Part shown: in pieces, positions 1 to 7,890 of the stretch
Layout: every line of letters begins with the position of its first letter
Position numbering within the stretch: the stretch's first letter is position 1
Source of the DNA: Streptomyces sp. NRRL WC-3618
GTDB lineage: Bacteria; Actinomycetota; Actinomycetes; Streptomycetales; Streptomycetaceae
Assembly: GCF_001280005.1 (NCBI RefSeq)
Contig: NZ_LGDW01000488.1
Coordinates: 1 to 32,876 of the forward strand
DNA length: 32,876 nucleotides
Direction: 5' to 3'
Made by a program: the position numbers and the translations under genes
Notes under the pieces: generated by a model
What the model saw: the letters and a program-made list of their open reading frames with translations, nothing else
What the model was told of the DNA's origin: nothing
Databases searched by the model: none

Positions 1-109
1 CTCGGGGGGCTGGGGCGGCGACGGTTTTTCTTACTCGGGTGGCGGGGGCGCCTGTGATGCTTTTGGGGCGGCCCGTGCGGTGAGCTCCGCTGGTTGGGCA
101 GGGGGTGCG

Positions 110-520
110 GGTTGGTGGGGGGGTTTGCGCAGTTCCCCGCGCCCCTGTCAAGGGCGTCTCCTCTGCTCGGGCTCGTCGCAAACGGTCGCGGCCCGTGGTG
201 GGTTTTCGCGCAGTTCCCCGCGCCCCTATCAGGGGCATTGCCGCTGCCGGCCGTAGCAAACGGTCGCGGCCCGTGGGGGGGGTTTCGCGCAGTTCCCCGC
301 GCCCCTGTCAAGGGCATTGCCGCTGCCGGCCGTAGCAAACGGTCGCGGCCCGTGGTGGGTTTTCGCGCAGTTCCCCGCGCCCCTGTCAAGGGCATTGGCA
401 CTTCCGGCCGTAGCAAACGGTCGCGGCCCCGGGGGGTGCCTTTTGCGCAGTTCCTTGCGGCCCCATTAAGGGCATTGCCGCTGCCGGTCGTCGCCATCGT
501 GCGGGCTCGTGGGGGCTGTT
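110..520. repeat. Tandem array of ~80-bp intergenic repeats (five copies)
   Basis: Five copies of the core GCGCAGTTCCCCGCGCCCCT begin near 127, 208, 287, 365 and 445 (periods 81, 79, 78, 80 bp). The last copy is degenerate. Between the cores lies a second conserved block containing GTAGCAAACGGTCGCGGCCC. Copy 2 has a clean hairpin, GCCCCT-ATC-AGGGGC. The frames open across the array encode only low-complexity Arg/Pro/Ala text, so bases 1-538 hold no supported gene. The array lies just beyond the 3' end of the ECF42 sigma gene. The same core recurs in the array at 5020-5345. Confidence 0.85.
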
Positions 521-538
521 GCGTCGTTCGCTGCGGGG

Positions 539-1819
539 CTATTGGGGGCAGTTTGCTGCTTTGGTTTGTAGGAAGTGGCGTTCTTGTTCGTTGTGGGTTA
601 GGGATGCTGCCCTTAGGAATTCGGCTTTTGCTTCCTTTGGGCGGCCCAGGCGTAGGAGGAGGTCTCCTCTGACGCTGGGGAGCAAGTGGTAGTCCTTTAG
701 GGACGGGTCCGTGGTGAGGGTGTCGATGATGCGTAGGGCGGGGGCTGGGCCCTCGGACATCGAGATGGCCACCGCTCGGTTCAACTCCACCACGGGAGAC
801 GGGGATCGGGCGGCCAGGGCCGCGTACAGCGCGGCGATGCGGGGCCAGTCCGTGGCTTCGTAGGAGTGGGCGTGGGCGTGGCAGGCGGCGATGGCCGCCT
901 GGAGGGCGTACGGGCCCGGGCCTGATGTGGCCGTCGTGGCGCCCGCGGCTTCCGCTCGGGCCAGGGCCGTGAAGCCGCGGGCGATCAGCATGCGGTTCCA
1001 GCGGGAGCGGTTCTGGTCCTTGAGGAGTACCGGTTCGCCGGTGGGGCCCGTGCGAGCCGCCGAGCGGGACGCCTGGAGTTCCAACAGGGCGGTCAGCGCG
1101 TGCACTTCGGGTTCCTTGGGCATCAGGCCCGACAGCACGCGGGCCAGCCGCAGGGCGTCCTCGCAGAGGGCGGGGCGCAGCAGGTCGTCGCCGGCTGTGG
1201 CGGCGTAACCCTCGTTGAAGATCAGGTAGATGACCTCCAGGACCGAGCCGAGACGGGCCTCGCGCTCCGGGCCGTACGGGACCTCGAAGGCGACGTTCTT
1301 CGTCGCGAGGGTGCGTTTGGCGCGGACGATGCGCTGGGCGACCGTCGCCTCGGGGACGAGGAAGGCGCGGGCGATCTCGGGGGTGGTGAGGCCGCCGAGG
1401 AGGCGGAGGGTGATGGCGATGCGGGCCTCGGCGGACAGCACCGGGTGACAGGCGGTGAAGACGAGGCGGAGCAGGTCGTCGTCGATGTCGTCGGGGGCCG
1501 ACGGCTCGACCGGCGGGACGGTTGTGTCCAGGCTGCGGCCGATCTCCGCCAGCTTGCGGGCGTACGTCTCGCGGCGGCGGATCAGGTCGATGGCGCGGTG
1601 CTTGGCCGTCGCCATCAGCCAGGCGCCCGGGTTGTCGGGGACGCCGTCCCGGGGCCACTGTTCGAGGGCCGCGACCAGGGCGTCCTGGGCCAGTTCCTCG
1701 GCGATGCCGATGTCCCGGACGGTGCGGGTCACGGCCGCGATGACTCGGGGGGATTCGAGGCGGAACACGGTCTCGATGGCGTGTTCAGTCGCGGTGTCGG
1801 AGGTGGGCTGCTGGGTCAC
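539..1819 (-). CDS. ECF42-type RNA polymerase sigma factor with long C-terminal extension
   Basis: A 426-residue sigma-70 family factor. Region 2 (about residues 25-90) carries the ELAQDALVAALEQWP helix and the AWLMATAKHRAIDLIRRR segment. Region 4 (about 115-165) has the LGGLTTPEIARAFLVPEATVAQRI helix-turn-helix. The remaining ~240 residues form a helical, TPR-like extension, as in the ECF42 group (DUF6596), whose members usually sit beside DGPF/YciI genes. That is the case here: the partner lies immediately upstream, 69 bp away, and is probably co-transcribed. The start is GTG at 1819; an in-frame TGA lies 12 bases upstream, which fixes the 5' limit, though the ribosome site (GGTGGG) is weak. 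No anti-sigma gene is adjacent; the extension is thought to replace one in this group. Family assignment is strong; the inducing signal is unknown. Confidence 0.93.
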   Translation of the reverse strand: MTQQPTSDTATEHAIETVFRLESPRVIAAVTRTVRDIGIAEELAQDALVAALEQWPRDGVPDNPGAWLMATAKHRAIDLIRRRETYARKLAEIGRSLDTTVPPVEPSAPDDIDDDLLRLVFTACHPVLSAEARIAITLRLLGGLTTPEIARAFLVPEATVAQRIVRAKRTLATKNVAFEVPYGPEREARLGSVLEVIYLIFNEGYAATAGDDLLRPALCEDALRLARVLSGLMPKEPEVHALTALLELQASRSAARTGPTGEPVLLKDQNRSRWNRMLIARGFTALARAEAAGATTATSGPGPYALQAAIAACHAHAHSYEATDWPRIAALYAALAARSPSPVVELNRAVAISMSEGPAPALRIIDTLTTDPSLKDYHLLPSVRGDLLLRLGRPKEAKAEFLRAASLTHNEQERHFLQTKAANCPQ

Positions 1820-1888
1820 AGCCCACCATCAGACACCGTCTGCGGCGATCGGCCAAGGAAGCCGGGAGGGTGAGTGGAAGGGGGCCGC

Positions 1889-2245
1889 TCAGCCTTCTGC
1901 GATCTCGCGGACCTCGCAGGTCACCGTCCAGTGCTCCTCGTGGACCTTCAGGAAGCGCTTGGTCCACTCCAGGGCCTCGGCCTTGTCCTTGCACTGCATG
2001 ATCGCGTAGCCGCCGACGATCTCCTTGGACTCGGTGAAGGGGCCGTCGGTGACCGAGATCTTGCCGTCCTGCCAGTGCACGCGCGTGCCCTGCGTGCTGG
2101 GGGTGAGGCCGGCGGTGTCGAGCATCACGCCTGCCTTGGTGATCTCCTCGATCAGCTCGCCCATGCGCTGCATCAGTTCGGGGCTGGGGCCTTCCGCGGG
2201 GACGGTGGCTTCGTCGATCTGCACGAGGGAGAGGTAGCGGGGCAT
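1889..2245 (-). CDS. DGPF-domain YciI-family protein, ECF42 partner
   Basis: 118 residues, full length for the family. It has the ferredoxin-like YciI/YCII layout: an N-terminal MPRYLSLVQIDE strand, a helix with PSPELMQRMGELIEE, and the signature TDGPFTESKE (residues 66-75) that names the DGPF subgroup. I chose ATG at 2245 because AAGGAGGA lies 6 bases upstream; a 15-residue upstream extension of the frame is proline/arginine junk. It precedes the ECF42 sigma gene on the same strand, and an ECF42-type promoter lies about 50 bp upstream of the start. Proteins of this family are small cytosolic proteins with no settled enzymatic role; they are the usual targets of ECF42 sigma factors. Confidence 0.92.
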   Translation of the reverse strand: MPRYLSLVQIDEATVPAEGPSPELMQRMGELIEEITKAGVMLDTAGLTPSTQGTRVHWQDGKISVTDGPFTESKEIVGGYAIMQCKDKAEALEWTKRFLKVHEEHWTVTCEVREIAEG

Positions 2246-2265
2246 GGGGTTCCTCCTTGGGCGGG

Positions 2266-2284
2266 GCCCGGTTCCTTTCCGGGC
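2266..2284 (-). other. Small hairpin in the DGPF gene leader
   Basis: GCCCGG-TTCCTTT-CCGGGC, a perfect 6-bp stem with a 7-base loop. It sits between the predicted transcription start (about 2290) and the ribosome site of the DGPF gene. It has no T-run. It could be a leader stem or the remains of a terminator for the LCP gene upstream. Confidence 0.4.
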
Positions 2285-2296
2285 TCTCACCTGTGC

Positions 2297-2323
2297 GTCG
2301 AACGGGGCGGGCCGGGATCGACA
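2297..2323 (-). promoter_or_regulatory. Predicted ECF42-dependent promoter of the DGPF-sigma operon
   Basis: Read on the minus strand: TGTCGA (2323-2318), exactly 17 bases, then CGAC (2300-2297). From memory of work on Streptomyces ECF42 factors, the group uses a TGTCGA -35 and a CGA/TC -10 element, and this is a full match with normal spacing. A start near 2290 would leave a ~45-base leader. It implies that the sigma factor drives its own operon. Confidence 0.75.
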
Positions 2324-2387
2324 CGGTCGCGGAAATTTCTTCGGGAAGTTTTCTCCAAGGGTGTTTCCGCAGGTCAGAAGCTCCGCA

Positions 2388-3476
2388 TCACTTCAGAGTC
2401 GCCCACAAGTTCGCCGCCTCCGGCTCCTCGGCGACCACCCGATTGGCGTCCGACGCCGCCGGCACCACCGGCATCATCACCGTCGTCAGCTCGTCCGCCG
2501 ACAGGCCCTGGAGGCTCTGGCCCAGGCTCATCAGTTTGCTGAGCGAGTTCAGGCCGGTGTCCGTGGTCAGGCCGGCCGTGGCCACGTCGGCGACCTTGTA
2601 CAGCTTGGCCGGGCTGGTCAGCAGGTTCGTCGAGGAGATCTGCCGGAGCAGGGCCTTGACCAGTTTCTGCTGGAGGCCGATGCGGCCCAGGTCGCTGCCG
2701 TCGCCGATGCCGTGCCGGGTGCGTGCCAGGGCGAGGGCCTTGGTGCCGTCGAGGTGGTGTTCGCCCGCTGTCAGGTCGAGGTGGCTGTCGTCGTCGTGGA
2801 TGTCCTCGTCCGTGGTGACCGTCACGCCGCCGAGTGCGTTCACCAGGTCCGCGAAGCCGGCGAAGTCGACCTCCAGGTAGTGGTCCATGCGGACGTTCGT
2901 CATCGACTCCACCGTCTTGACCGCGCAGACCGGGCCGCCGACCGAGTACGCCGTGTTGAACATGACGCCGGACACCTCCGCCGTCGAATGCCCGTCCGAC
3001 AAGGGGCAGGACGGGCGCCTGACCAGCGTGTCGCGCGGGATGCTCACGATCGTCGCCTTCGTACGGCCCGCGTCGAGGTGGACGACCATCGCGGTGTCCG
3101 ACCGCGCGCCCTCGCTGTTGCCGCCGCCGAGCGACTTGTTGCGCTTGCCGCTGCGTGAGTCCGACCCCAGGACCAGGATGTTCAGCGCCTCGCTGGGCAG
3201 CGGGGTCGCCGCCGAGGCGGACGGGTTCAGCGACGGCAGTGACCGTGTCTTCGCCGGGCGGTTGTCGCCGAGCGCGTTGTCGATGTCGACGCTCTTGATG
3301 TTGTCGTTCAGGTGCCAGTAGGCGTAGCCCGCGCCCATGACGGCGAGCACGAGAGTGCCGGCCAGCGTGAAACCGACGGCCTTCAACCAGCGCGACGACC
3401 GTCGGCCCACTTGCCGGCCCACCTGTCCTTTCGCGCCCCCGACGTCGACGGACGACCGTTCCCCATCTCCCATCAC
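2388..3476 (-). CDS. LytR-CpsA-Psr (LCP) family membrane protein
   Basis: 362 residues. A basic cytoplasmic N-terminus (1-30) is followed by one membrane segment (about 31-53, ending AVMGAGYAYW) and an extracytoplasmic LCP domain. Hallmarks visible: LNILVLGSDSR (99-108), RSDTAMVVHLD (about 125-135) and SIPRDTLV (145-152), which supply the Asp/Arg residues that bind polyprenyl-pyrophosphate substrates and metal. LCP enzymes transfer glycopolymers such as teichoic or teichuronic acids from undecaprenyl carriers to peptidoglycan. The start is ATG-ATG at 3476/3473 without a clear ribosome site; a start further in is possible but must precede the membrane segment. Neighbours give no operon: the xylanase ends 73 bp upstream, and the ECF42 promoter follows. 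Several LCP paralogues are normal in Streptomyces, so the exact polymer cannot be named. Confidence 0.9.
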   Translation of the reverse strand: MMGDGERSSVDVGGAKGQVGRQVGRRSSRWLKAVGFTLAGTLVLAVMGAGYAYWHLNDNIKSVDIDNALGDNRPAKTRSLPSLNPSASAATPLPSEALNILVLGSDSRSGKRNKSLGGGNSEGARSDTAMVVHLDAGRTKATIVSIPRDTLVRRPSCPLSDGHSTAEVSGVMFNTAYSVGGPVCAVKTVESMTNVRMDHYLEVDFAGFADLVNALGGVTVTTDEDIHDDDSHLDLTAGEHHLDGTKALALARTRHGIGDGSDLGRIGLQQKLVKALLRQISSTNLLTSPAKLYKVADVATAGLTTDTGLNSLSKLMSLGQSLQGLSADELTTVMMPVVPAASDANRVVAEEPEAANLWATLK

Positions 3477-3549
3477 ACAGAGGAACGTACGTCCGAATTG
3501 TTACAGGCAGGGGCACATGCCCGGCATTCTTCGGGAAATCTCACACTTC

Positions 3550-4911
3550 TCAGCCCAGCGTCACCGTCGGTACGGGATTGTTCCCGCTCCACGTCCCGTT
3601 GAACCCGAAGCTCACCGAACCGCCGCTCGGCACCGTCCCGTTGTACGAGGCGTTCACACAGGTCACGGACGCCCCAGCCTGGGCGCAGGTGGCGTTCCAT
3701 GCTTGCGTGACCCGCTGTCCCGCGCCGTACGTCCAGCTCACCTTCCACGACGACAGCGACCGACCCGGGGAACAGGTGATCGTCACCTGCCCGGTGAACC
3801 CGGTGTTCCACTGGCTCGGGACGCTGTACGTCGCCGCGCAGCCCTCCGCCGACGGGGTACCGCCGAACGACTGGGCGATCGCGTAATACGCCGGTTTCGG
3901 GGTGAAGTTCTCGGTGTACGGGGTTGCCGCGCCGTATCCGTCGAACACGTCCGGGACCCACGAGTCGGAGTCCGTGAAACCCCACACCGTCACACCGACG
4001 CACCGGGTCACGGCCACGCAGGCGTCCACGACGGCCTTGTAGTCGACCGCCTGCTGGGTCAACTTGGCATCTGTGGAAGGCAGTTGCATACGGATGTCAA
4101 GTTCCGTGATCGCCACGTCCACGCCCAGGTCGGCGAACCGCTGGATGTTCTGCTGGAGGCTCGACGGATACTGACCGAGGATCAGATGCGCCTGCAGGCC
4201 CACCCCGTCGATCGGGATCCCGCGCTCCTTCAGGGACTTGACCAGGTTGTAGAGGGCCGTGCTCTTCGCGTTGACGCCCTCGACGTTGTAGTCGTTGACG
4301 TAGAGCTTCGCCGTCGGGTCGGCCGCTCGCGCCCAGGTCAGGGCCTTCGCGATGTAGTCGGTGCCGAGGTTGTCCGACCAGATCGTCGGGCGGTAGGTGC
4401 CGTCCTCGTTGAAGGGCTCGTTCACCACGTCCCAGGCCGCCAACTTGCCCTTGTAGCGCGTGACTTCGGTGGTGATGTGGTCCTGGAGGAGGGTGCCGAG
4501 CTGGGCCGGGGTCCAGGTGCCGTTCGTCAGCCAGGCCGGGTTCTGGTTGTGCCAGACCAGGGTGTGGCCGCGTACCTGTTGGTTGTGGGCCTGGGCGAAG
4601 GCCACGATCTGGTCGGCCTCGGTCCAGTTGTAGGTGCCGCGGGTCGGCTCCACGGACTCCCACTTCATGGCGTTGCCGGGGGTGAGGGAGTTGAACTGGG
4701 TGCCGGCCAGGTCGCCGTAGGTGGCGGTGAGTTTGGAGCCGGTTACTGCTGTGCCGATGACTTTGGCCTTGGTGGTGGCCAGGTCGCGCAGTGGGGGGTC
4801 TGCGGCGGTTGCCGGGGCGGCGAGGAGGAGGGTGGCTGTGGTGGCTGTGGCGGCGGCGCCTGTGAGGAGGGTGCGTAGGCGGGTGCGTAAGGGGGTTCTG
4901 GAGGGGGTCAT
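3550..4911 (-). CDS. Secreted endo-1,4-beta-xylanase, GH10 + CBM2
   Basis: 453 residues. A Sec signal peptide (1-37, basic start, then a run of Ala/Thr/Leu ending APATA) is followed by a GH10 barrel (about 40-345) and a family 2 carbohydrate-binding module (about 355-453, Cys near both ends, WNTGFTG and SSWKVSW). The acid/base Glu is in DVVNEPF (E165) and the nucleophile Glu is in ITELDIRM (E270); RGHTLVWHNQ is also typical. It cuts xylan outside the cell into xylobiose and longer fragments. ATG at 4911 was chosen because the signal peptide starts there and GGAGG lies 8 bases upstream; the longer open frame upstream is repeat array. The bxl import operon lies 1.6 kb away on the other side of the LacI gene, so this enzyme probably feeds it. 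An operator-like palindrome touches the ribosome site. Confidence 0.95.
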   Translation of the reverse strand: MTPSRTPLRTRLRTLLTGAAATATTATLLLAAPATAADPPLRDLATTKAKVIGTAVTGSKLTATYGDLAGTQFNSLTPGNAMKWESVEPTRGTYNWTEADQIVAFAQAHNQQVRGHTLVWHNQNPAWLTNGTWTPAQLGTLLQDHITTEVTRYKGKLAAWDVVNEPFNEDGTYRPTIWSDNLGTDYIAKALTWARAADPTAKLYVNDYNVEGVNAKSTALYNLVKSLKERGIPIDGVGLQAHLILGQYPSSLQQNIQRFADLGVDVAITELDIRMQLPSTDAKLTQQAVDYKAVVDACVAVTRCVGVTVWGFTDSDSWVPDVFDGYGAATPYTENFTPKPAYYAIAQSFGGTPSAEGCAATYSVPSQWNTGFTGQVTITCSPGRSLSSWKVSWTYGAGQRVTQAWNATCAQAGASVTCVNASYNGTVPSGGSVSFGFNGTWSGNNPVPTVTLG

Positions 4912-4922
4912 TGCGGGTGCCT

Positions 4923-4935
4923 CCGAAAGTTTCGG
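4923..4935. promoter_or_regulatory. Perfect palindrome CCGAAAGTTTCGG, probable xylan-regulator operator
   Basis: A perfect 6+1+6 palindrome, 12 bases before the xylanase ATG and overlapping its GGAGG ribosome site (4920-4924). Streptomyces xylanase genes are known to carry GAAA-N-TTTC-type boxes bound by LacI-family xylan regulators (from memory). A near copy lies in front of bxlE at 6485-6496. Its position inside the ribosome site suggests blocking of elongation or initiation rather than promoter overlap. Confidence 0.65.
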
Positions 4936-5019
4936 CTGTTCAACCGATTGACTTCGGTGCAGTGTGGGGGGTCTTGGGGGGTGCGTCAATATGGGTGTGC
5001 GGTGTTTTGGGTGCGGGTG

Positions 5020-5345
5020 CTTTGTGGGTTTTCGCGCAGTTCCCCGCGCCCCTGATCGGGCGGGCTTTCGGGTGCGGGTGCGTTGTGGTTTTTTGCGCAG
5101 TTCCTCGCGCCCCTGAATGATCGGGCCGGATTTCGGGTGCGGGTTCGTCGTGGCTTGTCGCGCGGTTCCTCGCGCCCCTGAATGATCGGGCCGGATTTCG
5201 GGTGCGGGTTCGTCGTGGCTTGTCGCGCGGTTCCTCGCGACCCTGAATGATCGGGGCGGTTTTCGGGTGCGGGTTCGTCGTGGCTTGTTGCGCAGTTCCT
5301 CGCGCCCCTGCGGGGGCTCCGCCCCGCCCATGAGGGGGGCTCTCC
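5020..5345. repeat. Tandem array of 61-65-bp intergenic repeats
   Basis: Core copies start at 5034, 5095, 5160, 5225 and 5290; the last four are spaced exactly 65 bp. The full 65-bp unit starting GATCGGGCCGGATTTCGGGT is near-identical at 5119 and 5184 and recurs with a few changes at 5249. The array ends in the hairpin CGGGGGC-TCC-GCCCCG near 5311-5326. Bases 4936-5352 between the xylanase and the LacI gene hold nothing else recognisable beyond possible xylanase promoter sequence (a TTGACG on the minus strand near 4990). The period is not a multiple of three, so the open frames through it are not coding. Confidence 0.85.
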
Positions 5346-5352
5346 GCCGCCC

Positions 5353-6405
5353 TTAGGGCGTCGAGGGTGGGGCCGTGCTGTTGCGGACTACCAGGCTTGT
5401 TGCCAGTTCTACCCTTGTTGCTCCTGAGGTGCCGTCCTCGCGGCCCAGGTTCAGGACCAGTTTGGCTGCCGTTTCTGCCATTTCCATTAGGGGCTGGCGG
5501 ACCGTTGTCAGTGGGGGGCCTACCAGGCGGGCGATCGGGAGGTCGTCGAAGCCGACGACGCTCAGGTCCTCCGGGATGCGCAGACCCAGTTCGCGGGCGG
5601 CCTCGTACAGGCCGAGGGCCTGGAGGTCGTTGCCGGCGAAGACGGCGGTCGGGCGGTTCGGGGCGCGCAGGAGTTCGAGGCCGGCCCGGTAGCCCGTCTC
5701 GTGGTGGAAGTCGCCCGCCTTGAGCAGCGCGGGGTCGACCGGCAGGCCGGCCGTGTCCAGCGCCGCGCGGTAGCCGTCGACTCGGGCGCGGCTGCACATC
5801 ATCCGGGAGGGTCCACTGATCGACGCGATGCGGGTGTGGCCCAGTTCGACGAGGTGGCGGGTGGCGGCCAGGCCGCCCTGCCAGTTGGTCGCGCCGACCG
5901 AGGGCACGTTGTCGCCGGGGTCGCCCGCCGGGTCCATCACCACGAACGGGATGGAGCGGCTGGTCAGCAGCGCCCGCTGGGACTCGTCGAGGCCCGAGAG
6001 GACGAGGACCACGCCGTGCGGGCGGCGCGCCGCGACCTGGTCGGCCCAGGTGCGGCCCGGGGTGAGGCGGCCCGCGCTCTCGGAGAGGACGACGCTCAGC
6101 CCCTCCTCGCGCGCCGCGTTCTCCACGCCCCGGATGACCTCCATCGCCCACCCGCTCTCCAGCTCGTGGAAGACCAGGTCGATCAGCGGGGAGCGGGTCG
6201 CCTCGGCGCGGCGGCGCCGGTAGCCGTAGGCCCGCAGCAGGTCCTCGACGCGGGTGCGGGTCGCGGGGGCGACATCGGCCCGGCCGTTGAGCACCTTCGA
6301 AACAGTCGGAGCGGAGACGCCTGCCTCGCGGGCGATCTCGGCGAGCGTCGCGGTCTGGGTGGACTGCGGAGTCGTCTGCGTTTCAGCTGGTTTCGAGGGT
6401 CTCAT
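5353..6405 (-). CDS. bxlR: LacI-family repressor, probable xylobiose/xylan regulator BxlR
   Basis: 350 residues, normal for LacI proteins. The helix-turn-helix at about 20-45 reads TLAEIAREAGVSAPTVSKVLNG, with the ADVAPATRTRV hinge region after it. Residues ~75-345 form the periplasmic-binding-like effector domain (PLIDLVFHELESGW, HLVELGHTRIASISGP, FAGNDLQALGLYEAARELGL, LSVVGFDDLPIARL). It diverges from a sugar ABC operon ending in a GH3 glycosidase, the bxlR/bxlEFGA layout. Predicted role: represses the operon, and perhaps the nearby GH10 xylanase, until a xylo-oligosaccharide binds. ATG at 6405 has no ribosome site, but TACGAT lies 7-12 bases upstream, so the mRNA is probably leaderless. 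LacI membership is certain; the ligand is inferred from context only. Confidence 0.9.
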   Translation of the reverse strand: MRPSKPAETQTTPQSTQTATLAEIAREAGVSAPTVSKVLNGRADVAPATRTRVEDLLRAYGYRRRRAEATRSPLIDLVFHELESGWAMEVIRGVENAAREEGLSVVLSESAGRLTPGRTWADQVAARRPHGVVLVLSGLDESQRALLTSRSIPFVVMDPAGDPGDNVPSVGATNWQGGLAATRHLVELGHTRIASISGPSRMMCSRARVDGYRAALDTAGLPVDPALLKAGDFHHETGYRAGLELLRAPNRPTAVFAGNDLQALGLYEAARELGLRIPEDLSVVGFDDLPIARLVGPPLTTVRQPLMEMAETAAKLVLNLGREDGTSGATRVELATSLVVRNSTAPPSTP

Positions 6406-6412
6406 GACCGCG

Positions 6413-6418
6413 ATCGTA
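6413..6418 (-). promoter_or_regulatory. Predicted -10 of a leaderless bxlR transcript
   Basis: TACGAT (TANNNT type) ends 7 bases before the bxlR ATG, with a weak TTCGTC 17 bases further up. No Shine-Dalgarno sequence is present between, which fits transcription starting at or next to the ATG. Confidence 0.4.
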
Positions 6419-6433
6419 TCCCTGCGCGCCCCC

Positions 6434-6462
6434 TTGACGAAGCCCCTGCCCCACCATAAGTT
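6434..6462 (+). promoter_or_regulatory. Predicted housekeeping promoter of the bxlEFGA operon
   Basis: TTGACG (6434-6439), 17 bases, TAAGTT (6457-6462). Spacing and both hexamers fit a main-sigma Streptomyces promoter. Transcription would start near 6469, leaving a leader of about 78 bases that contains the operator-like sequence. Confidence 0.65.
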
Positions 6463-6484
6463 TCCGGAACATTCGGGCTGTCAT

Positions 6485-6496
6485 CCGAAAGATTCG
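6485..6496. promoter_or_regulatory. Operator-like sequence CCGAAAGATTCG upstream of bxlE
   Basis: It differs by one base from the xylanase-upstream palindrome over the 11-base CGAAAGTTTCG core. It lies about 16 bases downstream of the predicted start, where LacI proteins often act as roadblocks. Nearby TTTCCGGAA (6461-6469) overlaps the -10 and could be a second half-site. Confidence 0.55.
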
Positions 6497-6546
6497 TGCA
6501 GATACTCGTTCCGGTTTCGTCGAGAACATTCGCGAGAGGTGCTGTC

Positions 6547-7890
6547 ATGGAGTCGAACAGAGGCCGGTCCACAGGGTCCACGGGTACGGCGTTCAGCAGG
6601 CGCTGGCTGCTCGGCGCCGGTGCCTCCGCCCTGCTCACCACCGGCCTCAGCGCCTGCGGCTCCGGCGAGGGGTCGGGCGGCGGCGGGGAGACGATCACCG
6701 CGTTCGTATACGGGGACGACGCCGTGAAGGTGCAGGCCGCGGCCGTCGAGCGGTTCAACAAGTCGGCGGCGTCGAAGTCGGCCAAGGGCAAGATCACGCT
6801 GGAGAAGATCCCCGGCTCGGACTACACGCCCAAGCTGCGTACGGCGATGGGCTCGCCCAGTGCCCCGGACGTCTTCTTCAACTGGGGCGGCGGCTCCATC
6901 AAGGCGTACCAGGAGGCCGGCAAGGTCCTCGACCTGACCGACATCATCCAGAAGGACCCGGTGCTGAAGAGCGGCTTCCTGCCCTCCGTACTCGCCGCCG
7001 GTGACCTCAAGGGCCGTCACTACGGCATACCGATGCGCGGTATGCAGCCGGTGATCCTCTTCTACAACAAGACCGTCTTCGCCGAGCAGAAGCTCCAGCC
7101 GCCCACCACCTGGGACCAGTTGCTCGCCAACAACGCCAAGCTGAAGAAGGCCGGGATCACCCCCTTCGCCCTCGGTGGCTCCGACCTCTGGCCCGAACTG
7201 ATGTGGCTGGAGTACCTGACGGACCGTATCGGCGGCCCCGAGGTCTTCCGGCGGATCCAGGACGGCGACGCTGAGGGCTGGGGCGACCCGGCGATCCTGA
7301 AGGCCGCCGAGATGGTGAAGGCACTCGTCGACGACGGCGCCTTCGGCTCCAAGTTCAGCTCGGTGTCGTACGTCAACGGCGGCGCCCCCGCGGTCTTCGC
7401 CAAGGGCAAGGCGGCGATGCATCTGATGGGCTCGTGGGAGTACTCGACGCAGCTCGGCAAGTTCCCCGACTTCGCCAAGTCGAACCTGGGCTGGGCGGCC
7501 TTCCCGGCGATCGCGGGCGGTACCGGTGACGTCCGCAACGTCGTCGGCAACCCCACCAACTACTGGTCGATCAACCCCCATACGCAGAACAAGGACGCGG
7601 CGATCGCGTTCCTCAAGGAGTGCGCGTCCGAGGCGTACGCGAAGGACCTGGTGGCCCTCGGCGACGTACCGACGACCTCGAACGCGGCGGCGCTGCTCGC
7701 CTCCGCGCCGAACCCCGAGTACGCCAAGTTCCAGTACGACATGGTCCAGCAGGCACCGGCGTTCACGCTCTCCTGGGACCAGGCGCTCGGCGATGAGCTG
7801 GGCACCAAGATGCACACGGAGATCGGGAAGCTCTTCGCGGGCAAGTCGTCGCCGAGCGAGTTCGTGTCGGCCTGCAAGGGGTTGAAGTGA
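6547..7890 (+). CDS. bxlE: Sugar-binding lipoprotein of ABC importer (BxlE-like)
   Basis: 447 residues, a carbohydrate-uptake (CUT1) solute-binding protein. The signal peptide has twin arginines at 18-19 (SRRWLLGAG) and a lipobox LSAC with Cys37, so it is probably exported, possibly by Tat, and lipid-anchored. The body shows typical SBP_bac_1 features: [40 protein letters not shown] chose ATG at 6547, with GAGAGG 7 bases upstream; the open frame extends 17 residues earlier but without a ribosome site. It overlaps the next permease gene by a GTGA junction. No ATPase gene follows, as is usual in Streptomyces, where MsiK serves several sugar importers. Xylobiose as ligand is inferred from operon structure. 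Confidence 0.93.
   Translation: MESNRGRSTGSTGTAFSRRWLLGAGASALLTTGLSACGSGEGSGGGGETITAFVYGDDAVKVQAAAVERFNKSAASKSAKGKITLEKIPGSDYTPKLRTAMGSPSAPDVFFNWGGGSIKAYQEAGKVLDLTDIIQKDPVLKSGFLPSVLAAGDLKGRHYGIPMRGMQPVILFYNKTVFAEQKLQPPTTWDQLLANNAKLKKAGITPFALGGSDLWPELMWLEYLTDRIGGPEVFRRIQDGDAEGWGDPAILKAAEMVKALVDDGAFGSKFSSVSYVNGGAPAVFAKGKAAMHLMGSWEYSTQLGKFPDFAKSNLGWAAFPAIAGGTGDVRNVVGNPTNYWSINPHTQNKDAAIAFLKECASEAYAKDLVALGDVPTTSNAAALLASAPNPEYAKFQYDMVQQAPAFTLSWDQALGDELGTKMHTEIGKLFAGKSSPSEFVSACKGLK

Noticed and set aside
1..93. A partial gene at the left edge
   Set aside because: No frame in the first 93 bases shows a recognisable protein segment; the G-rich text looks intergenic.
3337..4878. A 513-residue plus-strand open frame
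   Set aside because: Antisense shadow of the xylanase gene, with Arg/Gly-rich text and no family features.
110..5345. The tandem arrays as CRISPR arrays or as coding repeats
   Set aside because: Repeats of 61-81 bp without unique 30-40 bp spacers, no cas genes, and periods that are mostly not multiples of three.
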